From an uncultured Sunxiuqinia sp. (GTDB taxonomy: Bacteria; Bacteroidota; Bacteroidia; Bacteroidales; Prolixibacteraceae), in NCBI RefSeq assembly GCF_963678245.1, contig NZ_OY782773.1:62001-126000 (forward strand): a stretch of 64,000 nt of DNA. Direction: 5' to 3'. Shown piece by piece: positions 34,198-43,573 of the stretch (within the stretch, counting starts at the first letter, position 1; the number at the start of each line of letters is the position of its first letter). The notes beneath the pieces are model-generated. The model was given only the letters and a program-made list of their open reading frames with translations. It was not told the origin of the DNA and did no database searches. Position numbers and translations under genes: made by a program.

Positions 34198-35289
34198 CTA
34201 CTCTTGATCCATAATTTCAGTCTGCATTCTTACCGAATCTTCGTGGATCAATTGAAAGAGAATTTGCACAAACGTTTTGTTCAAATTTAACTGTTCTCCA
34301 GTAGTAATACGCTTATTCATCAACTCAGTCCACCGACTCATCTGAAGAGCGGTAACATTATTGTCTCTTTTGTATCGCCCAATTTCACGCACGATTTCCA
34401 TTCGCGAGGACAGGGTCTCCATCAACTCCGAATCTAATGCATCAATGCGGTTACGAAGTAATTCCAATTGGTTCTCAAAATTCTTATTCCCCGAAGTTGA
34501 TTGACGGATTATCAATTTATCCAGAATCTGTCCGAGCTCCTCAGGTGTCACTTGTTGGTCTTTATCGCTTAATGCGCACGATGGATCACGATGCGATTCA
34601 AGCATTAGTCCTTCCATGCCCATGTCGAATGCTTTTTGTGATACTTCCAACAGGTACTCACGTTTCCCGGCAATGTGACTCGGGTCGCAAATTACGGGTA
34701 GGTTAGGTAGCAATCGACGTAATTCAATAAAGGTTTTCCAGTTGGGGTAATTTCGGTATTTTGTTTCTCGGAAAGGAGTGAATCCGCGGTGAATTCCCAC
34801 CAGATTTTTTATACCAACCTGGTTCAAGCGTTCCAGTGCACCCATCCAAAGTTGTACATCGGGGTTAACCGGGTTCTTTACCATCACAACGGCATCAGTC
34901 CCTTTTACAACATCAGCAATCTCTTGCACAACAAAAGGGCTGGCAGTTGATCTGGCTCCAATCCAAAGAACATCCAGTCCTGCGTTCAGAGCTTCTTCTG
35001 TGTGTTGTGCGTTGGCAACTTCAGTTCCCACCGGAAGTCCGGTTTCTTTTTTTACTTGCTGAAGCCATTTCAGACCGATCGATCCAACGCCTTCAAAACT
35101 GCCTGGGCGAGTACGTGGTTTCCATACTCCACCACGAAAAATAAAAACACGTCTGTCTTTTTTTAACTGGCGAGCAGTTTCTAGAGTTTGCTCTTCAGAT
35201 TCTAAACTGCAAGGACCTGAGATTAACAGTGGATTATCCAGCTGTGGTAGCCAATCTTTCATTGGTCTGATGTCTAATTCTATTCCCAT
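34198..35289 (-). CDS. Bifunctional DAHP synthase / chorismate mutase type II
   Basis: 363 residues. Residues about 15-265 form a type I-beta 3-deoxy-7-phosphoheptulonate synthase (SGPCSLES; FRGGVWKPRTRPGSFEG; IGARSTASPF; VKNPVNPD; ICDPSHIAGKR; LMLESHRDPS). Residues about 270-360 form an AroQ-type chorismate mutase (LELLRNRIDALDSELMETLSSRMEIVREIGRYK). It joins the first step of the shikimate pathway to the first step toward Phe/Tyr, a fusion typical of Bacteroidota. It starts 1 bp after the tyrA stop, so both are controlled by the attenuator upstream of tyrA. Confidence 0.94.
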   Translation of the reverse strand: MGIELDIRPMKDWLPQLDNPLLISGPCSLESEEQTLETARQLKKDRRVFIFRGGVWKPRTRPGSFEGVGSIGLKWLQQVKKETGLPVGTEVANAQHTEEALNAGLDVLWIGARSTASPFVVQEIADVVKGTDAVVMVKNPVNPDVQLWMGALERLNQVGIKNLVGIHRGFTPFRETKYRNYPNWKTFIELRRLLPNLPVICDPSHIAGKREYLLEVSQKAFDMGMEGLMLESHRDPSCALSDKDQQVTPEELGQILDKLIIRQSTSGNKNFENQLELLRNRIDALDSELMETLSSRMEIVREIGRYKRDNNVTALQMSRWTELMNKRITTGEQLNLNKTFVQILFQLIHEDSVRMQTEIMDQE

Positions 35290-35290
35290 C

Positions 35291-36184
35291 TTATTTTGTG
35301 TAAAATTTAATAATCTTCTCTTCGTTTTTTATTAATGAAGGGCTGTCTCCACCCAATATCGAGCGAATGTTGTTGGCATTTTTCATTAGCTTGTACATTC
35401 TGTCTTCGTCTTGTTCAATACTGTCTTTAAATTCGTTCAGGTGCTTAATGTAGACTTCAAGCGATTCAATAACGTAACCTTTATTTTGCTGAAAGATTGG
35501 TCCCCACATAGATGGAGTACTTTTTGCCAGTCGAACAGTAGAGCGGAAACCACCACTTGCCAAATCAAATATGATCGATCTCTTTTCCTTGTCCTGGACA
35601 GCGTTAGCTAGTGCGTAAGCGGCAGCATGTGGTAGGTGCGAAATAAATGCGGTGCTGTGGTCTTGTTCGTCAGCCGACATGTATGCGATGTCCATTCCCA
35701 ACGTCTGAAACATCTTCTCCATTAGTGCCAGGTGCTGTGGTCCGCTTTTTTCATGATCGCAGATAATCGTAATTTTGTTATTGAAGAGACCTTCCAATGC
35801 AGCTTCAGGGCCGGAGTTTTCAGTTCCCGACATGGGGTGGGCTGCCACGTAGTTTCTACGTTTTTGATGGTTCTCTACCACGCGGCACAATTCTTTTTTT
35901 GTAGAGCCCATGTCGGTTACAGTTGTGCTATCGGAAACCTGATCCAGTACTTGAGGAAGCACAACCTTTATTTTATCAACCGGGATGGCAATGATAACCA
36001 GATCAGCTTTTTCAAGAGCCTTAGGCATTGTCAGAATTTCATCGACCAGACCAATTTCCTTGGCTTTCTCAGCATGTTTACTGTTCGAGTCTACGCCAAT
36101 AATTGAGGTGGCAAAACCACTTTTTCGCAGGTCTTTAGCCATCGACCCTCCAATCAATCCCAACCCAATAACTGTTATATTCAT
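35291..36184 (-). CDS. tyrA: Prephenate dehydrogenase
   Basis: 297 residues from the ATG at 36184 (MNITVIGLGLIGGSMAKDL); the upstream in-frame ATG at 36223 would add a non-homologous stretch before the Rossmann motif. GLGLIGGS is the NAD-binding motif. AAHPMSGTENSG and FISHLPHAAAYALA hold active-site His residues and the prephenate pocket. It converts prephenate to 4-hydroxyphenylpyruvate for tyrosine. First gene of a two-gene operon with aroF/CM, preceded by an aromatic leader peptide and terminator. Confidence 0.93.
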   Translation of the reverse strand: MNITVIGLGLIGGSMAKDLRKSGFATSIIGVDSNSKHAEKAKEIGLVDEILTMPKALEKADLVIIAIPVDKIKVVLPQVLDQVSDSTTVTDMGSTKKELCRVVENHQKRRNYVAAHPMSGTENSGPEAALEGLFNNKITIICDHEKSGPQHLALMEKMFQTLGMDIAYMSADEQDHSTAFISHLPHAAAYALANAVQDKEKRSIIFDLASGGFRSTVRLAKSTPSMWGPIFQQNKGYVIESLEVYIKHLNEFKDSIEQDEDRMYKLMKNANNIRSILGGDSPSLIKNEEKIIKFYTK

Positions 36185-36241
36185 CTTTCTATAGATTCGT
36201 TTGTCTAAATCTCCTGTCTTCAACTACATTCGATTTAGTGT

Positions 36242-36270
36242 AAAAAAAAAGATCCCAATTTCTCGGGACC
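36242..36270 (-). terminator. Attenuator terminator in the tyrA leader
   Basis: RNA stem GGUCCCGA/UUGGGAUC closed by a GAAA tetraloop and followed by nine Us. It lies between the leader peptide and tyrA (58 bp upstream of its ATG). Its 5' arm can instead pair with CGGGGUC inside the leader peptide's last codons (36315-36321), giving an alternative antiterminator. Confidence 0.8.
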
Positions 36271-36305
36271 TTTCTGTAATATATTTTTGAATTTAAAGCA
36301 ATACA

Positions 36306-36374
36306 CTACTGTTCGACCCCGTTGTTTGAAACGAAATAATAAAACCAGTAATAAAAAGAATTGCTAAAAATCAT
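36306..36374 (-). CDS. Aromatic-rich leader peptide of the tyrA-aroF/CM attenuator
   Basis: 22 codons starting ATG 36374. Nine of the first 14 residues are aromatic, with the uninterrupted run FYYWFYYF; the tail is VSNNGVEQ and the stop is TAG. A promoter -7 element lies 24 bp upstream and a strong terminator 36 bp downstream. By analogy with classical trp/phe leader peptides, stalling at Phe/Tyr codons would free CGGGGUC to block the terminator and switch on tyrosine/phenylalanine synthesis. Finishing translation would cover that segment and allow termination. It is too short for usual gene callers. Confidence 0.8.
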   Translation of the reverse strand: MIFSNSFYYWFYYFVSNNGVEQ

Positions 36375-36397
36375 GGTGTGTCGTGTTAATTTGGAAG

Positions 36398-36405
36398 CAA
36401 ATATA
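36398..36405 (-). promoter_or_regulatory. Promoter of the tyrA attenuator leader
   Basis: TATATTTG on the minus strand fits TAnnTTTG. A TTTG -33 element lies at 36423-36426 with 17-nt spacing. The leader peptide ATG follows 24 bp later. Confidence 0.7.
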
Positions 36406-36534
36406 GCCATTTCTTTTAAAATCAAAACTTAAGCGATTGTTATTTTTCGCTTTTCTTTTTTTCTTATAACGATAAGATCCATAAGATAAGTCAGTTGCTT
36501 GTTTGTATTTTGTCTAAATAAAAACGTTGAATTA

Positions 36535-39012
36535 TCATTTGACAAACTTTTTCGTGATTATTTGCCCGTTCTCAAATTGAAATGACAACAGATACAATCC
36601 TTTCTTTAAGTTCTCAGCATCAATTGTTTGTTGAAGTTGGTTCGAAGCTTGGTTAATCACATCCAAACGTATTTGCTGTCCATTGCTATTGAAGATGGCT
36701 ATCTTAAGCTGACCAACTTTCGATTTGAAACTGCCGTTAATATATAGCTTGCTGGTTACAGGATTGGGGTAAATCATGACTTCGCCCGGTGAAAAAGTAA
36801 GTTCATCATCTGCAGTTGGCGGATCCTGGATTCTTAAATCGTCAATTGCCCATCCCCAACCGTTTGCATAAGGATCAGAGAATAGCCGGAACCGGATAAA
36901 CAGCGTATCCCCTTCAGCGAAATTGCCATTTTCGGTCATCTTAAATTCACGGTTGATGTAATAGGTCGCTTTCCCTTGAGCCGATGAATTATTTCCAACT
37001 TGATTATTATTGTAGTTCATCTCCCAAGTGGCGTTTGCCCGTGAGTCATATCCATCTATTAGAGGCTGCCAGTTGCTGTTGCCTGTTTTAGATCCTTCAA
37101 CAATTACATAGTCCCAAAAATCGGAATCTCCGAACTCGCTACCCTTTTCGGCGGGTTCAACCAGAACGACTTCGTTAAAAGAGATCATCGCTCGATCATC
37201 AATGATGATTGGGTATTTTAAGAGCGCTGTAAAATTGTATTCCGTATCGTCTTCATCAGGGCTTGGGTATGGGTGCGGGCTATGTAAAGCTCCATCGTCA
37301 AATAGATCTTCTATACCGATATAAAAGTCGGAGGAGATAAAATCTCGTGAATCGCTGTTGAAATCGTTCGTATAGGTTTTAACGGGGTCTTGTAATCCAT
37401 CAATATGAATGGTGTAGTATTCTCCTTCGCCAGGTAAAGTTGTACGGTTGTTGTTAGAACTGCTATCGGTGGCAATAATTTGGTAACGAATCGAGTCCCC
37501 GTCTGTCAATCCGGTAAGACTAAGTGTGCTTTTATAAAGGTTCTCATCCTGATCTTCAAGAATCAAGGTTTCGGGGCTTCCTTCGTTGATGATATATTGC
37601 ATAACAACACTTGAAATACCAATGTTATCGGTTGCTTCAGCGGCTACCTCAATAGTAAGATCTGACTCTAGTATTGAACTTACCGGATCGTGAGTTACTT
37701 CGGGATTTAGCAGGTCGGGGCCAATTGTAAATTCGAAATATTCCGCTGGGGCTTGGCCCGGAAGGTAGAATGTTTTTTCACTTGAGTCATTTATCATCAG
37801 GTAATACTGATAGGTTCCGACAAACTGTGGAATCAGGTTGGCAACAAAATGATCTTGATCTGCGGAGTAGAAGAGGTCTATCGTATCAGAAGTTAAGAAT
37901 GAATCGGCGGAAATGACCATTGCTACAGAAGTACTATCGATTTCGGAATCAGTTTCAATAGTTGCTTCTATGGGGATAATCGTTGCTGTTTCCGTGTCAG
38001 GTATTGGGGAATGAATGATGGATGTATAATCCCAGCCCATATCCGAAAATATTGCCAACATTAGCGGGCCCGGATCATGAATTGCTTCAGCCTTATCGAA
38101 GAATGGAGTCATCAGAGAGTTTGTATCTCCAACGTTATAGGTGAATTCATTCAAATGGTAAATACTGGATCCTTCATCAAAGCTGGATGGCGCATACAAG
38201 CGCGGATAGGAATCAGAAGGATTGTTTGATTTCACCGTTTGACTTTTAAAATATAAATTATTTGAGCGCATTTGCTCATACAATGCAGCCGATGGATTGG
38301 CAAATTCACTCGTGTCAATTAATTGTTGTCCGGAGCCATTAATGACAAATTCATCAAAAATACCGGGATAAGGGAGCACATCGCCATAAGTCCCTAAACC
38401 ACCTTGTTCGTAGAAGAATCCTGTAAATCCTAAACCGTGCCCTATTTCGTGCAAAACAACCGATACGAAGTCATATTCTCCTCTCGGAGTATTGCCATCA
38501 GTACCAAAATACCAAGAGTCAATATCACTGTTAAACTGAGCAATGATGTCTGGAACACTTTCATCCGTAATTTCTTCACCCTCCAGCTTTTCAACCAAAG
38601 CTACAGGGTAATAGCGGTCTTTGTAGGGGGCAGAGTCAAAATTTTCAAAAAAGATGTAGGGCCCACAACTACCTAAAACGCCTTCTTGAAGGTCAGCAGT
38701 CCAACGGGCTCTCAGATAAATTGGTACAGGAGAGGCGACCAGGTGTTCCCAAATTTCAACTGCGTATTGAAAGGCGGCTTTTGGAGCTGCACTGAATCCA
38801 ATATAATCAACAATGATTGACGATTTTTTTTGTTGGTTAGATTTCAACCGTTTTAAATATTGGTCAGGAGCATCAACAAAGTTTTCATGCACTTCGCCGG
38901 AGCCATAACAAATCGGAGCCGGGAATTTCACACCTTTTTTCTGCCATTCTTTTTGTGCAAAAGATGAAAAAGTAGTCATTAAAATAATTAATGTCAGTAT
39001 TATTTGCTTCAT
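36535..39012 (-). CDS. Secreted zinc metalloprotease with T9SS sorting domain
   Basis: 825 residues from the ATG at 39012 (MKQIILTLIILMTTFSSFAQ signal peptide). The catalytic region holds HEIGHGLGF, a zincin HExxHxxGF-type motif. The middle has beta-sandwich repeats with VEVAAEATDNIGIS-like segments. A jelly-roll-like region (about 600-740) precedes a C-terminal type A sorting domain (VMIYPNPVTSKLYINGSF ... KKGLYLLSFQFENGQ). It is probably secreted by the type IX system and surface-bound or released. The exact peptidase family is uncertain. It is divergent from the GH32-like gene. Confidence 0.82.
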   Translation of the reverse strand: MKQIILTLIILMTTFSSFAQKEWQKKGVKFPAPICYGSGEVHENFVDAPDQYLKRLKSNQQKKSSIIVDYIGFSAAPKAAFQYAVEIWEHLVASPVPIYLRARWTADLQEGVLGSCGPYIFFENFDSAPYKDRYYPVALVEKLEGEEITDESVPDIIAQFNSDIDSWYFGTDGNTPRGEYDFVSVVLHEIGHGLGFTGFFYEQGGLGTYGDVLPYPGIFDEFVINGSGQQLIDTSEFANPSAALYEQMRSNNLYFKSQTVKSNNPSDSYPRLYAPSSFDEGSSIYHLNEFTYNVGDTNSLMTPFFDKAEAIHDPGPLMLAIFSDMGWDYTSIIHSPIPDTETATIIPIEATIETDSEIDSTSVAMVISADSFLTSDTIDLFYSADQDHFVANLIPQFVGTYQYYLMINDSSEKTFYLPGQAPAEYFEFTIGPDLLNPEVTHDPVSSILESDLTIEVAAEATDNIGISSVVMQYIINEGSPETLILEDQDENLYKSTLSLTGLTDGDSIRYQIIATDSSSNNNRTTLPGEGEYYTIHIDGLQDPVKTYTNDFNSDSRDFISSDFYIGIEDLFDDGALHSPHPYPSPDEDDTEYNFTALLKYPIIIDDRAMISFNEVVLVEPAEKGSEFGDSDFWDYVIVEGSKTGNSNWQPLIDGYDSRANATWEMNYNNNQVGNNSSAQGKATYYINREFKMTENGNFAEGDTLFIRFRLFSDPYANGWGWAIDDLRIQDPPTADDELTFSPGEVMIYPNPVTSKLYINGSFKSKVGQLKIAIFNSNGQQIRLDVINQASNQLQQTIDAENLKKGLYLLSFQFENGQIITKKFVK

Positions 39013-39104
39013 GGATAATAGCGTCAATATTCCGTTCAAAATTAAAAGAATTCTTGTCTGATTTTTGTTAATTTGTGTTATCTATATACTTTAACAAACA
39101 AGGC

Positions 39105-40553
39105 ATGAAAAGTTTTTATAACCTGTTCATCTTATTTAGTTTAGTTGTTTTAAGTCCAGTCTTAAGTGCACAAAACCAATTGACTGATGAGGTCAATCGA
39201 CCGCAATTTCACTATACTCCTGCCGAAGGTTTGTTAAATAAGCCGAACGGAATCGTCTTTCTAAATGGCAAATATCATCTTTTTTATCTTCAAGAGCTAA
39301 AAGGATTACAAAATCGCCAGGTATTGTGCAATCATGCTGTTGGAACTGATTTGATTCATTGGCAGCACCAGCCCGCTATTTTGCTTCCTGCCCCGGATGA
39401 TGAAAAAGACGAATTGGTCGCTGTAGGATCAGTTCTTGTGGACGACCAGAATCTGCTAAATTTGCAAAATGACGGTGAAGCATCCTCGTTGCTTCTTTTT
39501 GGCTTAAATGGAAGGTCAGAGCTAATTATTTTATATAGCGTTGATGAAGGCCAACACTGGAAACAATACGCTGACAAAATTGATCTATCAGTTGCTGAGG
39601 ATGATTTAGTTGATGATCCGAAAGTTTTTTGGGATGTAGATAGCAAGAAATATATTTTAGTAGTTTATCGGGTGCCCGACCGGGATTTAAGCTTGCAGGG
39701 GGTCTCGTATTATTCATCAGAAAACTTGATTGACTGGGATTTTGAAAGCCACTTTGCCGGTCCCGGTACCTCTGTCGACATGGTGAAGTTAAAGGTTAAC
39801 CGGAGAGATGATGATGCCCGATGGGTGGCCTTTGATGCTGATGGTTCATACATCATAGGGAGTTTTGATGGTAAGAAGTTTGAACCTGAAAAAGCCAAAG
39901 TGCAGGGCGATTTTGGGAAGAACTACCAAGGACCTATTACCTTCCAAAGCGGACTTGACGGCGACGACCGAATTTTTCAATTAGCTTTTATGGAAGGTGG
40001 AGAGTATCCGAAGATGCCCTTTGAGGGGCAATTGAGCTTTCCGTGTGAGCTGGGTTTGAAAAAGTACCTTGATGGCGTTTATCTGATGCGCAGACCTGTA
40101 AGTGAGTTGGAATTGCTTCATGAAAAAGGAGATAGCTGGGAGGAGAAGAATCTTATCCCGGGATTAGGCAAAAACTTAACTAAAAAGGCGAAAGGCGATT
40201 GTCTTCATATTAAAGGAACTTTTGATTTGAAATCAGCGAGTAGTTTTGGTTTTGTCGTACGAAATTCGAAAAAAGCCGTGGGCATTGAAATCCGTTACGA
40301 CGTAACGAAGGGCATTTTGTCATGTCAGGGTAAGGGTGTTAACTTAGCACCCGAAGATGGGAGAATTGAGCTTGAGGTATTACTTGACCGTACTTCTATT
40401 GAGTTGTTTGGGAATGGAGGTAAGGCTGTTTTGAGTTATTGCTATACGGCTGAACCAGATGCCCGGGATCTTGTTTTATATAATACAGGAGGTGAACTTC
40501 TTGTTGAAAAACTTGAAGTCTATCCGATAAAATCAATGTATGAGTCGAAGTAA
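39105..40553 (+). CDS. GH32-fold protein lacking the canonical catalytic residues
   Basis: 482 residues from ATG 39105 (signal peptide MKSFYNLFILFSLVVLSPVLSAQ). The chain follows the fructanase/invertase GH32 layout: five-bladed propeller, then a C-terminal beta-sandwich (GRIELEVLLDRTSIELFGNGGKAVLS is the usual GH32 C-terminal signature). But the nucleophile motif NDPNG reads NKPNG, and the acid/base ECP segment reads TSVDM; only the DDPKVFWD (RDP) block is kept. It is probably a non-hydrolytic glycan-binding protein or an unusual enzyme. The start is set by the signal peptide. Confidence 0.75.
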   Translation: MKSFYNLFILFSLVVLSPVLSAQNQLTDEVNRPQFHYTPAEGLLNKPNGIVFLNGKYHLFYLQELKGLQNRQVLCNHAVGTDLIHWQHQPAILLPAPDDEKDELVAVGSVLVDDQNLLNLQNDGEASSLLLFGLNGRSELIILYSVDEGQHWKQYADKIDLSVAEDDLVDDPKVFWDVDSKKYILVVYRVPDRDLSLQGVSYYSSENLIDWDFESHFAGPGTSVDMVKLKVNRRDDDARWVAFDADGSYIIGSFDGKKFEPEKAKVQGDFGKNYQGPITFQSGLDGDDRIFQLAFMEGGEYPKMPFEGQLSFPCELGLKKYLDGVYLMRRPVSELELLHEKGDSWEEKNLIPGLGKNLTKKAKGDCLHIKGTFDLKSASSFGFVVRNSKKAVGIEIRYDVTKGILSCQGKGVNLAPEDGRIELEVLLDRTSIELFGNGGKAVLSYCYTAEPDARDLVLYNTGGELLVEKLEVYPIKSMYESK

Positions 40554-40578
40554 AATTAGAATACAATAAAATAATATG

Positions 40579-40612
40579 AAGAGGATTGCGAATTAATGCA
40601 TTCCTCTTTTTT
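40579..40612 (+). terminator. Terminator between the GH32-like gene and rnr
   Basis: Stem AAGAGGA-TGC/GCA-TCCTCTT with one mismatch, followed by six Ts. Confidence 0.7.
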
Positions 40613-40658
40613 ATTATTATTGAATAGGCTAACTTCAAAAAAAATTATTTTATTAAGA

Positions 40659-42812
40659 ATGGCTAAAAAGAAAAACAAGAAAAATAAAACGAAGAAACTT
40701 TCGAACTTCAATAAGCGCCAGCTGAAAACTTCCATCCTGGAAATATTTTATGGCGACGCTCAAAAAACATACAACTACAAACAGTTAGGTAGCCTTCTTG
40801 GGGTGAAAGACATGGAAACCAGAAAGCTTATCAATGTTGTTCTGGATGAATTGACTGGAGATGAAAAATTAGAACAAATACAGCGAGGTAAGTTTAAGTT
40901 GAAGTCGCGTGGCGGATATGTTCTAGGACGCGTTGACATGCAGCGTCAAGGATTTGCTTATGTTGTGAGCGAAGAAGTTGACCAGCCTATATTGGTGTCG
41001 CAAGGGAATTTGAACCATGCCATGGGAGGCGACAAAGTTCGCGTTTACCTGTATGCCCGACGGAAGAAACATCAAATAGAAGGAGAAGTTTCGGAGATTA
41101 TAGAACGCGCTAAAACCACCTTTGTAGGTACCGTTGAACGCTCTCGTAATTTTGCCTTTTTGGTTCCGGTCGGTAAAGTCGGGTTCGACCTTTTTATTCC
41201 TGCCGAAAAACTGCACGGAGCTAAAGACGGGCAAAAAGCAGTTGGCAAAATTACCGAATGGCCGCAGAAAGCTAAAAACCCCTTTGGCGAAATCATTGAA
41301 GTTTTAGGAGACCCGGGAGTTAATGAAACTGAGATGCACGCAATTTTAGCTGAGTATGATCTTCCGCTTCGGTTCCCGGAAAACGTATTGGGTGCCGCAG
41401 AGAAAATTCCACTTGAAATCCCGGGCGAGGAGATCAAAAATCGTCGGGATATGCGAGAGGTAACTACATTTACAATTGATCCGGAAGATGCTAAGGATTT
41501 TGATGATGCCTTATCGATTCGTAAACTCGATAACGGGCTATGGGAAGTTGGTGTACACATTGCCGACGTGAGTCATTACGTTCGTCCAAATACGATATTG
41601 GATGACGAGGCTTTTTCACGAGCTACCTCGGTTTATTTGGTTGACCGGGTGGTTCCCATGTTGCCGGAACGACTGTCAAATGGAGTGTGCTCGTTGCGAC
41701 CAAACGAAGATAAACTATGTTATTCGGCTGTTTTTCAGATGGACGATAATGCTGATGTCAGCAACGAATGGTTTGGACGAACAGTGATCCATTCTAATCG
41801 CCGGTTTACTTACGAGGAGGCTCAGGAGATTATTGAAACCGAAAAAGGCGACCTGAAAAATGAAGTATTGACCTTACAGGACTTGGCTGTTAAATTACGA
41901 AACAGGCGATTCAAAGAAGGTTCGCTGGCATTTGATCGGATTGAAGTGAAATTCAAAATTGAGGAAGAAACCGGTAAGCCGCTTTCTGTATTCTTTAAAG
42001 AATCGAAAGAAAGTAATAAGCTGATTGAAGAGTTTATGTTGCTGGCTAATAAAAAGGTAGCCGAATTTATTGGAAGAGAAAAAAACAAAAAGCAAGCGAA
42101 AACTTTTGTGTATCGAATTCATGATAAGCCGGATCCCGAAAAGCTGGAAAATTTCAATCACTTTATCAAGAAGTTTGGTTATGGTATTCAAACCACCAGT
42201 TCGCGAGCTATTTCAAAATCGATGAATAGCCTGATGGAAAGCGTCAAGGGAAAAAATGAGCAAAATGTGATTGAGACACTTGCTATTCGGTCGATGGCAA
42301 AAGCTGAATATTCGACACGAAACATTGGGCACTATGGGCTTGGTTTCGAGTATTACTCGCATTTTACGTCGCCTATTCGTCGTTATCCCGACATTATGGT
42401 GCATCGCTTATTGGAGCGCTATTTAGAGGGTGGGCGATCGGCAAACGCACAGAAATACGAAGATATGTGCCAGCATTCCAGCGAAATGGAATCTCGTGCG
42501 TCCCAGGCAGAACGCTCGTCAATTAAGTATAAGCAGGTTGAGTTTATGAAGGATAAGATTGGCGAAGTTTTTCCAGGAGTAATTTCGGGGATCACTGATT
42601 GGGGAATTTATGTAGAGCTGGAAAATAAGTGCGAAGGTATGGTTCCAATTCGGGAGCTGGATGATGACTTTTACATCTTTGATGAGAAAAATTATTGCTT
42701 GGTTGGTAAGCACGGAAATAAAAAGTACCAGTTGGGTGAAAATGTGAAAGTCGAAATTTCGAGAGCGAATCTTGAACGAAAGCAGCTTGATTTTAAGCTT
42801 GTTGAGGAGTAA
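40659..42812 (+). CDS. rnr: Ribonuclease R
   Basis: 717 residues from ATG 40659 (MAKKKNKKNKTKKLSNF); the upstream frame crosses a terminator. A basic N-terminal tail and winged-helix region lead to a cold-shock-like domain, an RNB catalytic domain (TIDPEDAKDFDDALSI with the metal-binding Asp cluster; DVSHYVRPNTILDDEAFSRATSVYLVDRVVPMLPERLSN; HFTSPIRRYPDIMVHRLL) and a C-terminal S1 domain (GEVFPGVISGITDWGIYVELEN). A processive 3'-5' exoribonuclease that degrades structured RNA. Confidence 0.96.
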   Translation: MAKKKNKKNKTKKLSNFNKRQLKTSILEIFYGDAQKTYNYKQLGSLLGVKDMETRKLINVVLDELTGDEKLEQIQRGKFKLKSRGGYVLGRVDMQRQGFAYVVSEEVDQPILVSQGNLNHAMGGDKVRVYLYARRKKHQIEGEVSEIIERAKTTFVGTVERSRNFAFLVPVGKVGFDLFIPAEKLHGAKDGQKAVGKITEWPQKAKNPFGEIIEVLGDPGVNETEMHAILAEYDLPLRFPENVLGAAEKIPLEIPGEEIKNRRDMREVTTFTIDPEDAKDFDDALSIRKLDNGLWEVGVHIADVSHYVRPNTILDDEAFSRATSVYLVDRVVPMLPERLSNGVCSLRPNEDKLCYSAVFQMDDNADVSNEWFGRTVIHSNRRFTYEEAQEIIETEKGDLKNEVLTLQDLAVKLRNRRFKEGSLAFDRIEVKFKIEEETGKPLSVFFKESKESNKLIEEFMLLANKKVAEFIGREKNKKQAKTFVYRIHDKPDPEKLENFNHFIKKFGYGIQTTSSRAISKSMNSLMESVKGKNEQNVIETLAIRSMAKAEYSTRNIGHYGLGFEYYSHFTSPIRRYPDIMVHRLLERYLEGGRSANAQKYEDMCQHSSEMESRASQAERSSIKYKQVEFMKDKIGEVFPGVISGITDWGIYVELENKCEGMVPIRELDDDFYIFDEKNYCLVGKHGNKKYQLGENVKVEISRANLERKQLDFKLVEE

Positions 42813-42891
42813 TGTCTATTTCTCAGGAAAAACAAGGCCGTTTTATTCGAAAAATTGAATATCTTTAGGCACTCAAAAAAATCAATAAGCG

Positions 42892-43497
42892 ATGGTGATG
42901 AATCTGCAAAACGGGGTAAATAAAAGAGATGCCAACCGGGAAAATATCTTAAAAATAGCTCAGGACATCTTCAGTAAATATGGTTATAAGAAAACGACTC
43001 TGGATGACATCGCTAATGCCGTTCGAAAAGGAAAGAGCTCCTTGTATTATTATTTTGAAAGTAAAGAGGATCTTTTCCAGGCAGTTATCATGAAAGAAGT
43101 TGACGTGCTAAAACGTGAGCTTGAAAAAGTTGTACTCCGAAATACGGATCCGGTAGAGAAACTCAGGGAATACATTTTAACAAAGCTGACGACCTATCGT
43201 GGGTTGGCTAATTTTTATCATGCGCTGGAAAATGATGTAACAGCTATTGAATTTATTGACAACATTAAAGATAAATACGACCAAGAAGAAATTCGAATGA
43301 TCAAACGTATTTTGATTGAAGGAGTTCGTAAAAACGAGTTTGAAATTTATGATTTCACCTTGGCTGCCATTGGAATTACGACTGCTATTAAAGGATTGGA
43401 AATGCCAATGTCGGCCGGAAATTATGGCGCAGTAAATTTAGAAAAAGGAGTCGATAATATTTTAAAAATATTGTGTTATGGTATTATGAAAAGATAG
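42892..43497 (+). CDS. TetR/AcrR-family transcriptional regulator
   Basis: 201 residues. The N-terminal HTH is ILKIAQDIFSKYGYKKTTLDDIANAVRKGKSSLYYYFESKEDLF, followed by an all-helical ligand-binding domain. Targets are unknown. It lies 80 bp after rnr, with a bidirectional terminator after it. The start could be six bases later (second ATG). Confidence 0.92.
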   Translation: MVMNLQNGVNKRDANRENILKIAQDIFSKYGYKKTTLDDIANAVRKGKSSLYYYFESKEDLFQAVIMKEVDVLKRELEKVVLRNTDPVEKLREYILTKLTTYRGLANFYHALENDVTAIEFIDNIKDKYDQEEIRMIKRILIEGVRKNEFEIYDFTLAAIGITTAIKGLEMPMSAGNYGAVNLEKGVDNILKILCYGIMKR

Positions 43498-43517
43498 TAT
43501 TGTCGCAGCACGAATCA

Positions 43518-43557
43518 AAAAAGACCAGCATCCATTTTGTTGGATGCTGGTCTTTTT
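43518..43557. terminator. Bidirectional terminator between tetR and MORN genes
   Basis: Perfect 17-bp stem AAAAAGACCAGCATCCA/TGGATGCTGGTCTTTTT with a 6-nt loop. The T run works on either strand for the two convergent genes. Confidence 0.92.
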
Positions 43558-43573
43558 CATTTGTTGAGTCAAT

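Noticed and set aside
41072..41560. 162-codon minus-strand frame within rnr
   Set aside because: It is the antisense shadow of the RNase R RNB domain, serine-rich by codon mirroring.
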